From the NCBI GenBank assembly GCA_963840665.1, contig CAWIZO010000008.1, forward strand, positions 929,375 through 993,374: DNA of 64,000 bases, in the 5' to 3' direction. The DNA is from DATFTE01 sp963840665 (GTDB lineage: Bacteria; Acidobacteriota; Terriglobia; Terriglobales; Acidobacteriaceae). Positions 45,246-54,367 of the stretch are shown here, one piece after another (the first letter of the stretch is position 1; every line of letters begins with the position of its first letter). The notes below the pieces were generated by a model. That model did not search any database, was not told the DNA's origin, and saw only the letters and a program-made list of their open reading frames with translations. The translations under genes were made by a program, and so were the position numbers.

Positions 45246-45794
45246 ATGCCGACTTACATTTCCCTAATTCGCGGCATTAACGTTGGCGGGCACAAGAAGC
45301 TCAAGATGGACGAGCTTCGCAAATCCGTTGAAGCCCTCGGATTCGAGCAAGTCCGAACTTACGTGCAGAGCGGAAATCTGGTCTTTCAAGCTCCGAAACA
45401 GTCGACAGCGACGGTATCGAAGAAGATCGAGGCGGTCATCTTGAAGAAGTTTGGCCACGAAGTTTCGGTCATCACCAAAACGCCAGAAGAGTTAAAGGCG
45501 GCAATCGAAAAAAATCCGTTCTTAAAAAACAAAGCAATCGCCGAGGAACGACTTTACGTCACCTTCTTATCCGGCTGTCCCGAACCAGTGAACGTCAAAA
45601 AACTGGATGCCGTCTCGAGCGGCGACGACAAATATCGTTGGCAGGACGACATCCTGTACTTCCATCTGCCCAACGGCGCCGGAAACAGCAAACTCGCCAC
45701 CGCTCCCTTTGAAAAATGGTGCTCCGTGCACGCCACTACTCGCAATTGGAGAACGGTCAATAATCTTCTCCAGATGGCGACGGAGCGCGGATGA
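45246..45794 (+). CDS. DUF1697 protein
   Basis: 182 residues. Typical DUF1697 segments are ISLIRGINVGGHKKLKMDEL, VRTYVQSGNLVFQAPKQ, AEERLYVTFLSG and ATTRNWRTVNNLLQMA. The family is broadly distributed and uncharacterised. It starts 3 bases after anmK and overlaps the next gene by 4 bases, so it belongs to the same transcript as nagZ-anmK and the peptide-binding lipoprotein. Confidence 0.92.
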   Translation: MPTYISLIRGINVGGHKKLKMDELRKSVEALGFEQVRTYVQSGNLVFQAPKQSTATVSKKIEAVILKKFGHEVSVITKTPEELKAAIEKNPFLKNKAIAEERLYVTFLSGCPEPVNVKKLDAVSSGDDKYRWQDDILYFHLPNGAGNSKLATAPFEKWCSVHATTRNWRTVNNLLQMATERG

Positions 45795-47314
45795 AGCGAA
45801 CCGCATGGGGCCTGGCGACGATCTGCATCGTCTTACTTCCGCTATTCGCCTGCTCCAGCAAGCCCGATCCCAACACGCTGGTGATGATCATCGAATCCAG
45901 CCCCACCAATCTCGATCCGCGGGTGGGACTCGACGCCCAGTCGGAGCGCATCGATGAACTCATCTTCGACGACCTCCTCGATCGCGATGAACACCTCAGC
46001 GTGAAGCCCGCCCTAGCGGAAAGCTGGGAGATTCCCAATCCCAAGACGTACATCTTCCATCTTCACCGCGGAGTGAAGTTCCACAACGGCTCGCCCCTAA
46101 CCTCGCGCGATGTGAAGTGGACCTTCGATTCGATCCTGCAGGGGAAAATTCGTACGACCAAGTCGGCCGTCTACCGCCCAGTCGATCACATCGACACGCC
46201 TGATGACGCGACAGTGGTCTTTCACCTGAAAGAGCCCTTCACATCGTTGTTGTGGAATGTTTCGGACGGCGCCGTTGGCATCGTTCCCTACGGCACGACG
46301 CAAGAGATCAGCCAGCATCCCATCGGATCGGGCCCATTTCGTTTCGTCAGCGCCGAGCAGGATAAAGAAGTCGTCCTCGAACGCAACGACGATTACTGGG
46401 GAGAGAAAGCCAAAATTCCCCGCTTGCGCTTCGCGGTGGTCCCCGACGACACCACTCGCGCTCTCGAACTCCGCAAGGGTAGTGCCGACATCGTCAGTAA
46501 TGCTTTGCCGTTCGACACCGTCGTCGCTCTTCAGAGCGAACCGGAGCTCACCATTCTTCACGGCCCCGGTACGATCCTCAGCTACATGGCGTTCAACCTG
46601 CGCGATCCGATCCTCAAAGACGTTCGTGTCCGCCAAGCGCTTGCCTATGCCATCAATCGTGGACCCATCCTGCAGTATCTGGGACGCGGCTTCGAGCGCC
46701 CGGCCTACAGCATCCTGCCGCCAGAAAGTTGGGCCTACGACGGAGACGTTCCGCACTATGACTTCAATCCCGACAAAGCCCGTGAACTGCTCGATCAAGC
46801 GGGATATCCGCTGGTGAACGGCGTCCGTTTTCACCTGACCATGAAGACTTCGACGGAAGGCAGCACTCGAGTTCTGGCTGCCGTCCTTCAGCAGCAACTA
46901 CACGAAGTCGGAATCGCCCTCGACATACGCACCTTTGAATTCGCCACTTTTTTCTCTGATGTCACCCACGGCGCATTCCAGTTCTATTCCCTACGCTGGA
47001 TCGGCGGTAACGAAGATCCCGACATCTTTGAATATGTCTTCTCCACCGCGAAGTTCACGCCCAACGGCGCCAACCGCGGCTTTTATTCCAATCCCAAGAT
47101 CGACGTTCTCATTGACCAAGCCAAGGCCGAACTCAATCAGAGTGTAAGAAAGCAGTTATACGCGCAGGTGCAGCAGATTCTCGCGGAGGATTTGCCCTAC
47201 ATTAATCTGTGGTATTACGACAACGTGGTCGTGCACACGCACCGGGTCAGCGGAATCACGCTCAATCCTTCGGGCAACTACGACTTCCTGAAAACCGCGC
47301 AATTGAATCCTTAA
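45791..47314 (+). CDS. Periplasmic oligopeptide-binding lipoprotein (SBP_bac_5)
   Basis: 507 residues. N-terminal lipobox ends LLPLFAC with Cys21 as the lipidation site. Family features are NLDPRVGLDAQSERIDELIF, ALAESWEIPNPKTYIFHLHR GVKFHNGSPLTSRDVKW-type strands, RFAVVPDDTTRALELRKGSA and VRQALAYAINRGPIL. Class-5 solute-binding proteins deliver peptides or other amphiphilic solutes to ABC permeases; the permease genes are not in the window. Within the nagZ-anmK transcript it might capture muropeptides, but this is inference. ATG overlaps the previous stop by 4 bases. Confidence 0.88.
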   Translation: MKRTAWGLATICIVLLPLFACSSKPDPNTLVMIIESSPTNLDPRVGLDAQSERIDELIFDDLLDRDEHLSVKPALAESWEIPNPKTYIFHLHRGVKFHNGSPLTSRDVKWTFDSILQGKIRTTKSAVYRPVDHIDTPDDATVVFHLKEPFTSLLWNVSDGAVGIVPYGTTQEISQHPIGSGPFRFVSAEQDKEVVLERNDDYWGEKAKIPRLRFAVVPDDTTRALELRKGSADIVSNALPFDTVVALQSEPELTILHGPGTILSYMAFNLRDPILKDVRVRQALAYAINRGPILQYLGRGFERPAYSILPPESWAYDGDVPHYDFNPDKARELLDQAGYPLVNGVRFHLTMKTSTEGSTRVLAAVLQQQLHEVGIALDIRTFEFATFFSDVTHGAFQFYSLRWIGGNEDPDIFEYVFSTAKFTPNGANRGFYSNPKIDVLIDQAKAELNQSVRKQLYAQVQQILAEDLPYINLWYYDNVVVHTHRVSGITLNPSGNYDFLKTAQLNP

Positions 47315-48846
47315 AGGTTCAACCCAAACGAAGGATGATCCCGCGTCCCGGTGATCTTGATCGGCAGAACGGTTTTCCCGTTCTTGCGGAAGAATGAATC
47401 GAACGGCTTCAGGAGCACTGATTTAAATCCCGTCGTTACCTGAGACAGCTTCGCTGTCAACCGCAAGTGCCCGCGAAAATCGAGTTCCCCGCTGTGCAGC
47501 GCATAAGTCCCGTTCAAATCAATGTCCGCGCCGGTCACGCCGAAATTCAAGTCGCGAAACGTGATCAGCCCATCTTTCAACACGAAGTGCCCCTTTAACG
47601 CAGTCACGGCACTGCCGGCATCTTCCTCGTCCGGCTTGCCCTGCCCTCGCCGGCTGAGCGACTTTATCTTTTCCTGAATCTTGAGCTCGGTGAAATTCCC
47701 CTGCTCGATTCCGAACTGTCCATCCAGAAAGAGCCGATCGGCAATCTCACCTTTCCCCGGAGGCAGATCAAACTTGGTTTTCAGATCCACCGATCCGGTC
47801 ATCGGCGGCTTGCCTTTGACTGCCAGCGCCATCAAGTCTTCCAATCGCGCATCGTTGGCCACCACCTGCAAACTAATTTCTTTCCCGTGGCCAGACTTCG
47901 GCTTCACAATCCCGCCATTACAGATCAACTTCGAGCGCAAAAACTCCGCGATCACCGGGTGCAGCAGCGTGTCTCCATTTGAGCCATCAACGGTCGCCTC
48001 AAATTGCGTCTTGAGATGAACAGCATGCCCGCCCACATCGACCGTGAAATCAGGAGTGTCGGTCTCGCCCTTGACTGCCAATTCATTCAACGGCCCGGCA
48101 AACTTGCCGGTCGACGACAAAATGCCGGAGATCCCTTTGAATACTCCCAAATCCGCCTTCGAGAAAACATAACCGGCGTCCACAGGAGTCGATGCTGGAT
48201 CATCGCGATTCCATGGGCCGAAATGTCCTTCCGTCTGAATTTCTCCCGGAGGAACCGCGTTGGTCAATTCCGTCTTAAATGACGCGGAACGTCCCAAGCC
48301 GAGGTCGTGCATCACCAGATGATGAATGTCGAACACGTGCGGATCTTTTTCCGGATTCTTAGGAATGATCACCAGTTGCGCATCGTCTGAGATGAACTCA
48401 TCAACCGACACTTTGATTTCCTTCTGTTTGCCCGACAGTTTCGGCTGTTCTTGTCCCGGCAGATGAGGTGGAATCTGAATATGCAGCCCCTCTACTTTCA
48501 CCTGGCGCAGATGCCAGCGAAAAAGGCTGCTCAGACTCGCATCGGCATGAAACTTCCCAATGATGATCAGGGGAGGAACATCCCGGCGCCCGTGATGGCG
48601 CAGTTCCAGCCCTCCGCCATGGATGCCCAGCGGAAACAAAGATGCATGGAAATCGTGAATTTCTACTTGGCTCTCAAAACGATCGCTGAGCATGGCGATG
48701 GCTCGCTCGCGCAGCACGGGAGAAAGACGCCACCTCACCAGCAGAGCTCCCAGGATCGCAAGCAGTATGATCCCTGCGCCCAGCAGCCACCATCCGCGCC
48801 GACTGCGGAGCACCACCTCCGATTTTTCCGTTGTGACTTGCCCCAA
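47311..48846 (-). CDS. AsmA-like membrane-anchored protein
   Basis: 511 residues. One N-terminal transmembrane helix (WWLLGAGIILLAILGALLVR) is followed by a long beta-rich domain: RFESQVEIHDFHASLFPLGI, the LFLDGQFGIEQGNFTELKIQEK stretch and C-terminal FDSFFRKNGKTVLPIKITGT, which is the AsmA-like C-terminal pattern. AsmA-type proteins form rods carrying lipids between membranes; a smaller protein such as this one may act in the same way. No catalytic motif is expected. It overlaps the lipoprotein gene end by 4 bases on the other strand. Confidence 0.75.
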   Translation of the reverse strand: MGQVTTEKSEVVLRSRRGWWLLGAGIILLAILGALLVRWRLSPVLRERAIAMLSDRFESQVEIHDFHASLFPLGIHGGGLELRHHGRRDVPPLIIIGKFHADASLSSLFRWHLRQVKVEGLHIQIPPHLPGQEQPKLSGKQKEIKVSVDEFISDDAQLVIIPKNPEKDPHVFDIHHLVMHDLGLGRSASFKTELTNAVPPGEIQTEGHFGPWNRDDPASTPVDAGYVFSKADLGVFKGISGILSSTGKFAGPLNELAVKGETDTPDFTVDVGGHAVHLKTQFEATVDGSNGDTLLHPVIAEFLRSKLICNGGIVKPKSGHGKEISLQVVANDARLEDLMALAVKGKPPMTGSVDLKTKFDLPPGKGEIADRLFLDGQFGIEQGNFTELKIQEKIKSLSRRGQGKPDEEDAGSAVTALKGHFVLKDGLITFRDLNFGVTGADIDLNGTYALHSGELDFRGHLRLTAKLSQVTTGFKSVLLKPFDSFFRKNGKTVLPIKITGTRDHPSFGLNL

Positions 48847-48951
48847 GCTATTCTCAGATTACGATTCTCGCCTTCGCGGTTGGCCAGATTGCACGTGTTA
48901 CCATCAAAATTCGTTTGCATTTCTAGCCTGACCCAATCTCAAGGAGCCCCG

Positions 48952-49743
48952 TTGCGCATTCTTTTTATAGGAGACATTTTCGGACGTCCCGGTCGCAATA
49001 TCGTGAAAGACCGCCTGCCCGGCCTGGTCAAGCAGTTTTCTATCGATCTCATCATCGCTAACGGAGAGAACTCCGCTGCTGGGTTCGGCATTACTCCGGC
49101 CCTCGCCGAAGATCTTTTCGAAATGGATATCGATGTCATCACCACCGGAAACCATGTTTGGGATAAACGGGAGATCGTCGACTACTTCCACATGGCCGAT
49201 GGCAACCAGCACAGCATGGCGCGGCGACTGCTTCGTCCCGCGAATTATCCCGCGGGCATGCCGGGATGGGGCTTCTATCAAGGCGAGAAAAAGGGCGTTC
49301 CTTACGCGGTGATAAACCTTCAAGGACGCGTCTTCATGGCCTCCAACGACGATCCCTTCCGCGTCGCCGACCAGTTGCTCAAGACCACGAGCGCGAAAGT
49401 CATCTTCGTTGATGTGCATGCCGAAGCAACCTCCGAAAAAATCTCGTTGGGATGGTATCTCGATGGACGCGTCACCGTAGTCGTCGGAACTCACACCCAT
49501 GTGCCCACCGCCGACGAACGCGTCTTGCCAGGGGGTACGGCGTACATCACAGACGTGGGCATGACGGGTCCGTATGACAGTGTCATCGGCGTAAAGAAGG
49601 AATTAGTCGTCGAACGATTCCTGACTGGAATGCCAACGCGATTCGAACCAGCGACGGGCGACGTCCGGCTCTGTGCGGTGGTTGTGGATTGCGACGAAGC
49701 AACTGGGAAAGCCAGGACCATCGAGCGAGTCATGTTGCATTAG
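48952..49743 (+). CDS. YmdB-type metallophosphoesterase (TIGR00282)
   Basis: 263 residues. Metal-binding motifs are FIGDIFGRPGRN, the NGEN motif in IIANGENSAAGFGIT, GNHVWDKREI, FVDVHAEATSEK and VVVGTHTHVPTADE, matching the TIGR00282 family that in Bacillus hydrolyses 2',3'-cyclic nucleotides. The start is a TTG at 48952, with AAGGAG directly upstream; the frame extends further upstream but into the AsmA-like gene's promoter, without ribosome site. This start gives (M)RILFIGDIFGRPG, the usual N-terminus. Confidence 0.93.
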   Translation: MRILFIGDIFGRPGRNIVKDRLPGLVKQFSIDLIIANGENSAAGFGITPALAEDLFEMDIDVITTGNHVWDKREIVDYFHMADGNQHSMARRLLRPANYPAGMPGWGFYQGEKKGVPYAVINLQGRVFMASNDDPFRVADQLLKTTSAKVIFVDVHAEATSEKISLGWYLDGRVTVVVGTHTHVPTADERVLPGGTAYITDVGMTGPYDSVIGVKKELVVERFLTGMPTRFEPATGDVRLCAVVVDCDEATGKARTIERVMLH

Positions 49744-49766
49744 CCTCGAACTCTCGGAGCAGATGA

Positions 49767-49922
49767 ATGGTCAAGCTGGATCACATCAAGCTAGAAGTCA
49801 AAGACTGGCGCGCGGCCCGCGATTGGTATCTCAACACTCTGGGTCTCAAGGTTGAGTTCGAAGTCCCGGAAGGCGGCCCGACAAAGCTCGGCGTGGTGAT
49901 CACGACTGAGGCAAACCTTTAA
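49767..49922 (+). pseudogene. VOC/glyoxalase-family fragment (51 aa)
   Basis: Reads MVKLDHIKLEVKDWRAARDW, then YLNTLGLKVEFEVPEGGPTK LGVV-type, which is the first beta-alpha-beta-beta unit of a VOC (glyoxalase/bleomycin resistance) domain. VOC proteins are normally 110-150 residues, so only the first module remains; the TAA coincides with the end of the DUF2520 gene on the other strand. It looks like a remnant cut by insertion or rearrangement, though a short single-module protein cannot be excluded. Confidence 0.6.
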
Positions 49923-50776
49923 CTTCCGTCCAACACCTTTTCCAATTCCTTCCGGTTCCTGGCCGGCAAGTTCCGCACCGCCGCCCGCGCCAGCGCCACG
50001 TACACCGCGAGCGCCTCAGGATTTCCCTTCAAAGCCTCCAGGTGCTTTCCGACAACCACTGCATCCCCTCGCACAATCGGACCGCTGAAGGCCTCCGCCG
50101 CACCAAGCCTGGCATAATTCGCGACCGTCTGTTGCACGATCGGAGCCGCCAACTTGCGCGCATCTTTGCTGGAAAAACCGATACTCTCGGCGACCTTCTC
50201 AGCGGTCACTAACAATGACACCACCATCGGCGAAGTAAATCCTCCCCAGGCGTGATAAAGCGCCTTCTGCTCGAGCGTCAAAGTGAAGGGCGCGCCACTT
50301 AAATGCCCCACGATTCCACGGGCTACACGCACCGCGGTACTGTCGCCCTCGATCCCGAACGGCACATCTTCCAACGATGGCGCCGATTGGCTCACGAATG
50401 TCATGAACGGATGCACGGAAGCCACCGACGCCCCCAACTGACGCAGGACATCAAGCTCTTCGCTTCCTAAGGCCCCACTCGAATGGAAGGCAATTTTCCC
50501 CTTCCACGAGACTCTGGGAGCCAACTCCCTGGCCGCAGCGCTAATCTCGCGGTCGGGCACAAGAAACCAGATCACCTTCGCAGTTAACTCAGCGACTCGC
50601 GCAGTCACCGCCTCCGCACCGGTGGCGCGCGCCAGCGCTCGCGCCGCTCGCTGCGACCCCGCTGCCTCTCGCGAAATAACTTCGCTGATCTGGTACCCAG
50701 CCCGTTTCAGCGCAAGCCCCAACGCGTTGCCTACCCTGCCCGGACCGACAATCGTGATGTTTGCCTTCCACTGCAC
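49919..50776 (-). CDS. Rossmann-fold DUF2520 protein
   Basis: 285 residues. The N-terminus is an NADP-type nucleotide-binding fold (NITIVGPGRVGNALGLALKR) followed by a Rossmann-like domain, then the DUF2520 region with HPFMTFVSQ and LYHAWGGFTSPMVVSLLVTA. Related to ketopantoate reductase/6-phosphogluconate dehydrogenase-type folds; the substrate is unknown. Divergent from the Nudix gene, 40 bases apart. Confidence 0.88.
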   Translation of the reverse strand: MQWKANITIVGPGRVGNALGLALKRAGYQISEVISREAAGSQRAARALARATGAEAVTARVAELTAKVIWFLVPDREISAAARELAPRVSWKGKIAFHSSGALGSEELDVLRQLGASVASVHPFMTFVSQSAPSLEDVPFGIEGDSTAVRVARGIVGHLSGAPFTLTLEQKALYHAWGGFTSPMVVSLLVTAEKVAESIGFSSKDARKLAAPIVQQTVANYARLGAAEAFSGPIVRGDAVVVGKHLEALKGNPEALAVYVALARAAVRNLPARNRKELEKVLDGS

Positions 50777-50816
50777 GCGGGCAGCATATCAAATCCCCCT
50801 CGCTTATATTGTTGTT

Positions 50817-51395
50817 ATGGCTAAATCTTCTTCCCGCAAGACAAGAGCTCGAGTGCTTTCCTCCCGCGAGGTCTACAAAGGACCGCTGTTTCGCGTGACT
50901 CGCGACGAAGTCATCGAACCGTCGGGCGTTAAAGTCCGCCGCGACATCGTGCGCCACTCCGGATCGGTCGTCATATTGGCCGTCGACGAGAGCCAACCCG
51001 AGCCGTGCATCCTGCTGGAACGCCAATATCGCCACGCCGCGCAGGATTTTCTTTGGGAGCTCCCCGCGGGACGCATTGACGAAGGCGAAACGGCGCTCGC
51101 CGCCGCCAAACGCGAACTCCACGAAGAGACTGGATACACCGCCCGGCGCTGGAAGCGAATTTTGCACTTCTATGCCAGCCCTGGGTTCGTCGCCGAACCC
51201 ATGTCCGTTTATCTCGCTCAAGGGCTTAGTGTTGGGGAAGCGGAGCCCGAAGCCGACGAAGTCATCGAAAGGCATCTGGTCCGATTGTCAAAAGCAGTTC
51301 GCATGGCAACCGGTGGCAATATTCGTGACTCTAAAACGATCTCTTCGGTGCTATGGTTCGATCATTGGTGGCACGCCCGCAAGGCGCACGAGTAG
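50817..51395 (+). CDS. Nudix hydrolase (ADP-ribose pyrophosphatase-like)
   Basis: 192 residues. The Nudix box GRIDEGETALAAAKRELHEE followed by TGY fits GX5EX7REUXEEXGU exactly. Upstream RQYRHAAQDFLWELPAG is typical of the ADP-ribose pyrophosphatase/NudF-like subgroup, whose enzymes hydrolyse ADP-ribose or related nucleoside diphosphates. The ATG at 50817 follows a short TATAT-rich leader. In-frame upstream codons lie in the DUF2520 gene and are not used. Confidence 0.92.
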   Translation: MAKSSSRKTRARVLSSREVYKGPLFRVTRDEVIEPSGVKVRRDIVRHSGSVVILAVDESQPEPCILLERQYRHAAQDFLWELPAGRIDEGETALAAAKRELHEETGYTARRWKRILHFYASPGFVAEPMSVYLAQGLSVGEAEPEADEVIERHLVRLSKAVRMATGGNIRDSKTISSVLWFDHWWHARKAHE

Positions 51396-51417
51396 CGTCT
51401 TCCTGCCTCCGATGTTC

Positions 51418-51446
51418 TTGACAGCCCCGAAGCCTAGCAGCAAAAT
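51418..51446 (+). promoter_or_regulatory. Promoter of the cold-shock gene
   Basis: TTGACA (51418-51423), 17-base spacer, CAAAAT (51441-51446). The inferred transcript would have a leader of about 60 bases before the GTG start, long for this genome and consistent with the cold-regulated leaders of csp mRNAs. Confidence 0.55.
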
Positions 51447-51515
51447 GGCAGAAAATGACTGGCACGGCCTCAATGCAACACGGTAAGAGAAAGAGAACGT
51501 GCTTGGGGGGCGTAC

Positions 51516-51725
51516 GTGGAACGACTGAAAGGAACCGTCAAGTGGTTCAATAACGCGAAGGGTTACGGATTTATCGGGCGTGATGATGGGCCCGATGTGT
51601 TTGTTCACTACAGTGCAATTTCGTCCGAAGGCTATAAAAGCCTGCAGGAAGGCGATGCGGTCGAGTTCGAGATCGTGCAAGGACAGAAAGGACCGCAAGC
51701 GGCAAACGTAAGCAAGCCTTCTTAA
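51516..51725 (+). CDS. csp: Cold-shock domain protein
   Basis: 69-residue CSD. RNP1-like KGYGFIGRDDG and RNP2-like DVFVHYSAIS are present, the first having I in place of the usual phenylalanine-rich variant. Single-strand nucleic-acid binding chaperone acting on mRNA. The start is GTG at 51516 with GGGGGG upstream. Flanked by Nudix and polX, with its own promoter. Confidence 0.95.
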   Translation: MERLKGTVKWFNNAKGYGFIGRDDGPDVFVHYSAISSEGYKSLQEGDAVEFEIVQGQKGPQAANVSKPS

Positions 51726-51849
51726 GCGCTGCCCGAGACCCTCCTCGCAGATCACTTCCGCCGTGACCTGTCCGCCAGTCGCTCTTGCCGAGTGGCCTTC
51801 GGGGATTGCCTTTCTCTCATCCGCCCAGTTGTTTTACTCTGTCTGTCAC

Positions 51850-53595
51850 ATGGACAACAAAGCCATCGCAGGCATCCTCTTCGAAACCGCTGCCCTGCTC
51901 GAAATCGACGGACAGGACTCCTTCCGCATCCGTTCTTACCGTAACGCCGCCGAGGCCATCGAAGCCTTCCCCCAACAGATAGCCGACATCATTCATGAAC
52001 CCAAGCAAGTGTTGGCCATCTCCGGCGTCGGCAAAGGTATGCTCGCGAATCTCAATGAGATGCTCAAAGACGGACGGTTAGCCCTGCACGCCGAGCTGCT
52101 CACGAAATATCACCCGTCGATGCTCGAGTTGCTGAAGATCCAGGGTTTGGGACCCAAGACGATCGGACTGATCTGGAGCGCATACAAAGTCAGCGATCCT
52201 GAAGGGGTCGCCAAACTCGCCCGTGAAGGCAAGATTCGCGAACTGCCGCGCATGGGCGAGAAGCAGGAACAGAAACTGCTCAAAGCCATCGAAGACTACC
52301 AGCGCGTCGCGGGACGCTTCCTGCTCGATGCTGCTGAGATTCAGGCGCAGAAAATCATCGACCACCTGAAGAGCTTCCCTGGAGTCGAAAAAGTCACGCC
52401 CGCCGGATCGCTCCGCCGCGGACGCGAAACCGTCGGCGATCTCGACATGCTGGTCACCGGCAAGGCATGCACCATCGACACCGAGCGCGAAGAGCTCATC
52501 GAGCACATCATCAAGCTGCCCGGCCTGATGGAGATCATTGCCCGCGGCGAAAACAAAGTCAGCTTCCGCATGCGCGGAGGCATGCAGGTTGATGTGCGGT
52601 TCCTCTCCCCCGATTCCTACGGCGCTGCCATGCAGTACTTCACCGGATCGAAAGCCCACAACGTCACCCTCCGCCAGCGCGCTCTGAAAATGGGCTACAC
52701 CCTCAGCGAATACAGCCTGGCTAGTCTCGCGGATGAAAAACCGGTGGCGGGAAAGACCGAAGAAGAAATTTACGCCAAGCTCAAACTCGATTACATTCCG
52801 CCCGAACTGCGCGAGAACACCGGCGAAATCGATGCCGCTGGAGAACACAAGCTTCCTGAATTAATTACGCAAGCCGATCTGCAGGGCGACGTCCACATGC
52901 ACACCGTCGAGACCGACGGCCGCAACACGATCGAAGAAATGGCCCTCGCCGCGAAAGAACACGGCTACAAATACATGGCCATCACCGACCACTCGAAGAA
53001 TCTGGCCTTCGCCAACGGACTCGATGACAAGCGCGCCCTTGAACATATCCAGCGCATCCGCGCCGCAAATGACAAACTCGACGCCATCAAGATCTTCGCA
53101 GGCATCGAAGTCGACATCCTCGCCGACGGTTCCCTCGATCTCTCTGACGACGTTCTCGCCCAGATGGATCTGGTCATTGCTAGCGTCCACTCACACATGG
53201 CGCAAACCTCGAAAGAGATGACCGACCGCGTGCTCAAAGCCATCGAGAATCCCAACACCTCGATCATCGGCCATCCCACAGGACGCCTGCTGCTCCGCCG
53301 CGAGCCCTTTCAACTCGACATTGACGCGCTCATCAAAGCCGCCGCCAGCCGCAAAGTCGCCATGGAACTCAACGCCTATCCCGATCGGCTCGACCTCTGC
53401 GATCGCCACTTGCGCCTGGCGAAACAGCACGGCGTGAAAATTGTCATCAACACAGACAGCCATCACACCTCGCACATGGACAAAATCAGGTACGGCATCC
53501 TGCAAGCCCGCCGCGCCTGGTTGACGAAAGAAGACGTACTCAACACCCTCCCAGTCCAACAATTCGCCAAAGCCATGAAACACAATTGGCAGTAG
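51850..53595 (+). CDS. polX: DNA polymerase X with PHP domain
   Basis: 581 residues. N-terminal 8-kDa-like and helix-hairpin-helix regions (KQVLAISGVGKGMLANLNEM; IQGLGPKTIGLIW), palm with the catalytic aspartates in GSLRRGRETVGDLDML, and a C-terminal PHP domain with DVHMHTVETDGR, AITDHSKNL, IEVDILADGS, ASVHSHMAQ, IGHPTGRLL and INTDSHHTSH, supplying the full metal-binding set of a 3'-5' exonuclease. Fills short gaps in base-excision repair. The ATG at 51850 is chosen; the longer frame to 51763 lacks conservation. Confidence 0.95.
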   Translation: MDNKAIAGILFETAALLEIDGQDSFRIRSYRNAAEAIEAFPQQIADIIHEPKQVLAISGVGKGMLANLNEMLKDGRLALHAELLTKYHPSMLELLKIQGLGPKTIGLIWSAYKVSDPEGVAKLAREGKIRELPRMGEKQEQKLLKAIEDYQRVAGRFLLDAAEIQAQKIIDHLKSFPGVEKVTPAGSLRRGRETVGDLDMLVTGKACTIDTEREELIEHIIKLPGLMEIIARGENKVSFRMRGGMQVDVRFLSPDSYGAAMQYFTGSKAHNVTLRQRALKMGYTLSEYSLASLADEKPVAGKTEEEIYAKLKLDYIPPELRENTGEIDAAGEHKLPELITQADLQGDVHMHTVETDGRNTIEEMALAAKEHGYKYMAITDHSKNLAFANGLDDKRALEHIQRIRAANDKLDAIKIFAGIEVDILADGSLDLSDDVLAQMDLVIASVHSHMAQTSKEMTDRVLKAIENPNTSIIGHPTGRLLLRREPFQLDIDALIKAAASRKVAMELNAYPDRLDLCDRHLRLAKQHGVKIVINTDSHHTSHMDKIRYGILQARRAWLTKEDVLNTLPVQQFAKAMKHNWQ

Positions 53596-53640
53596 GAAAA
53601 GACAGCGGGCGTCCGGTCCGTCCCAAGATTTCCTTTGGGA

Positions 53641-53676
53641 ATTCTTCGCGACCTTTGCGAACTTTGCGGTCAAAAG
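53641..53676. repeat. CTCTGCGG dispersed repeat, copy B
   Basis: Reads TTCGCGACCTTTGCGAACTT then TGCGGTCAAAAGC. It is related to the copies at 37807-37859 and 63289-63338 but with TTTGCG in place of TCTGCG. It lies between polX and the 195-aa gene. Confidence 0.4.
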
Positions 53677-53704
53677 CCTCTGACTTCGGACTAAAATCAC
53701 CCGT

Positions 53705-54292
53705 ATGCCAGACGAAGCCATCCCCCCAGAACCGACGCCAGAACCAGTCGAACCGCCGCCCAAACCCATCCCCTTCTACATCGGCGAAGAATTCGGCACT
53801 GCAAAAAAAAATCTCCCTCCCGCAAAGATTGTCATCATTGGTGTCGTGGCTCTCGCCGTGGTGGCGGGAATATTCGCTCTGCTCCAGCGACCGAAGACCA
53901 CGGGCGCGGGAAAGATCGACAACATCGTTTCGGTAGAAATTCCCAATCAGAAGTCGGTCATGGTCGCCGTCAACGTCTCATTCCGGAACAATGGCCAGAA
54001 GGCTTTCTGGATTCACAACATGGAAGCAACTCTCCAAACCGAGAGCGGGCTCCTCAAAGATGACGCGGCCTCGGCCGCCGACTTCGACCGCTACTTCCAG
54101 GCCTTTCCCGCGCTGAAAGAACACGCACTGCCGCCGCTGAAACTCGAAGACAAAATCGAGCCCGGCGGATCCACCAAAGGCACCATCATCGTCAGCTTCC
54201 CCGTGACCCAGGAAGACTTCAACAAAGCGAAATCCCTTCAAGTCTCCATCTGGCCGTACGACCAGGCCGTCCCATTGGTCTTAAGCAAATAG
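53705..54292 (+). CDS. Single-span membrane hypothetical protein (195 aa)
   Basis: Proline/glutamate-rich cytoplasmic head (MPDEAIPPEPTPEPVEPPPK), one transmembrane helix at about 40-62 (KIVIIGVVALAVVAGIFALL), and a C-terminal beta-sandwich-like domain (NQKSVMVAVNVSFRNNGQKA, GGSTKGTIIVSFPVTQEDF). The C-terminal half resembles domains seen in other acidobacterial hypothetical proteins, but no named family was recognised. No ribosome site is clear; the ATG follows ACCCGT. Confidence 0.65.
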   Translation: MPDEAIPPEPTPEPVEPPPKPIPFYIGEEFGTAKKNLPPAKIVIIGVVALAVVAGIFALLQRPKTTGAGKIDNIVSVEIPNQKSVMVAVNVSFRNNGQKAFWIHNMEATLQTESGLLKDDAASAADFDRYFQAFPALKEHALPPLKLEDKIEPGGSTKGTIIVSFPVTQEDFNKAKSLQVSIWPYDQAVPLVLSK

Positions 54293-54301
54293 GATGTGCT
54301 C

Positions 54302-54327
54302 GTGTGGGGTGGGCGCCCGCGCCCGCC
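54302..54327. repeat. GGGCGCCC-type dispersed palindrome, copy 2
   Basis: GTGTGGGGTGGGCGCCCGCG followed by CCCGCC. Matches the complement of the copy at 3251-3277 in 22 or so of 26 positions, with the same GTGTGGGG head. Immediately followed by the GTCGC hairpin at 54330. Confidence 0.5.
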
Positions 54328-54329
54328 TA

Positions 54330-54342
54330 GTCGCATAGCGAC
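54330..54342. repeat. GTCGC/GCGAC hairpin repeat, copy 2
   Basis: GTCGC-ATA-GCGAC, five-bp stem with a three-base loop, then GACAG. The string AGTCGC-nnA-GCGACGACAG recurs at 58413-58431. Between the 195-aa gene and the DUF421 gene. Confidence 0.5.
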
Positions 54343-54367
54343 GACAGGACTTCGTCAAGTGGTTTCT

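Noticed and set aside
51763..51849. Longer start for polX at a GTG
   Set aside because: The added residues are unlike PolX N-termini; the protein starts normally at the ATG 51850.
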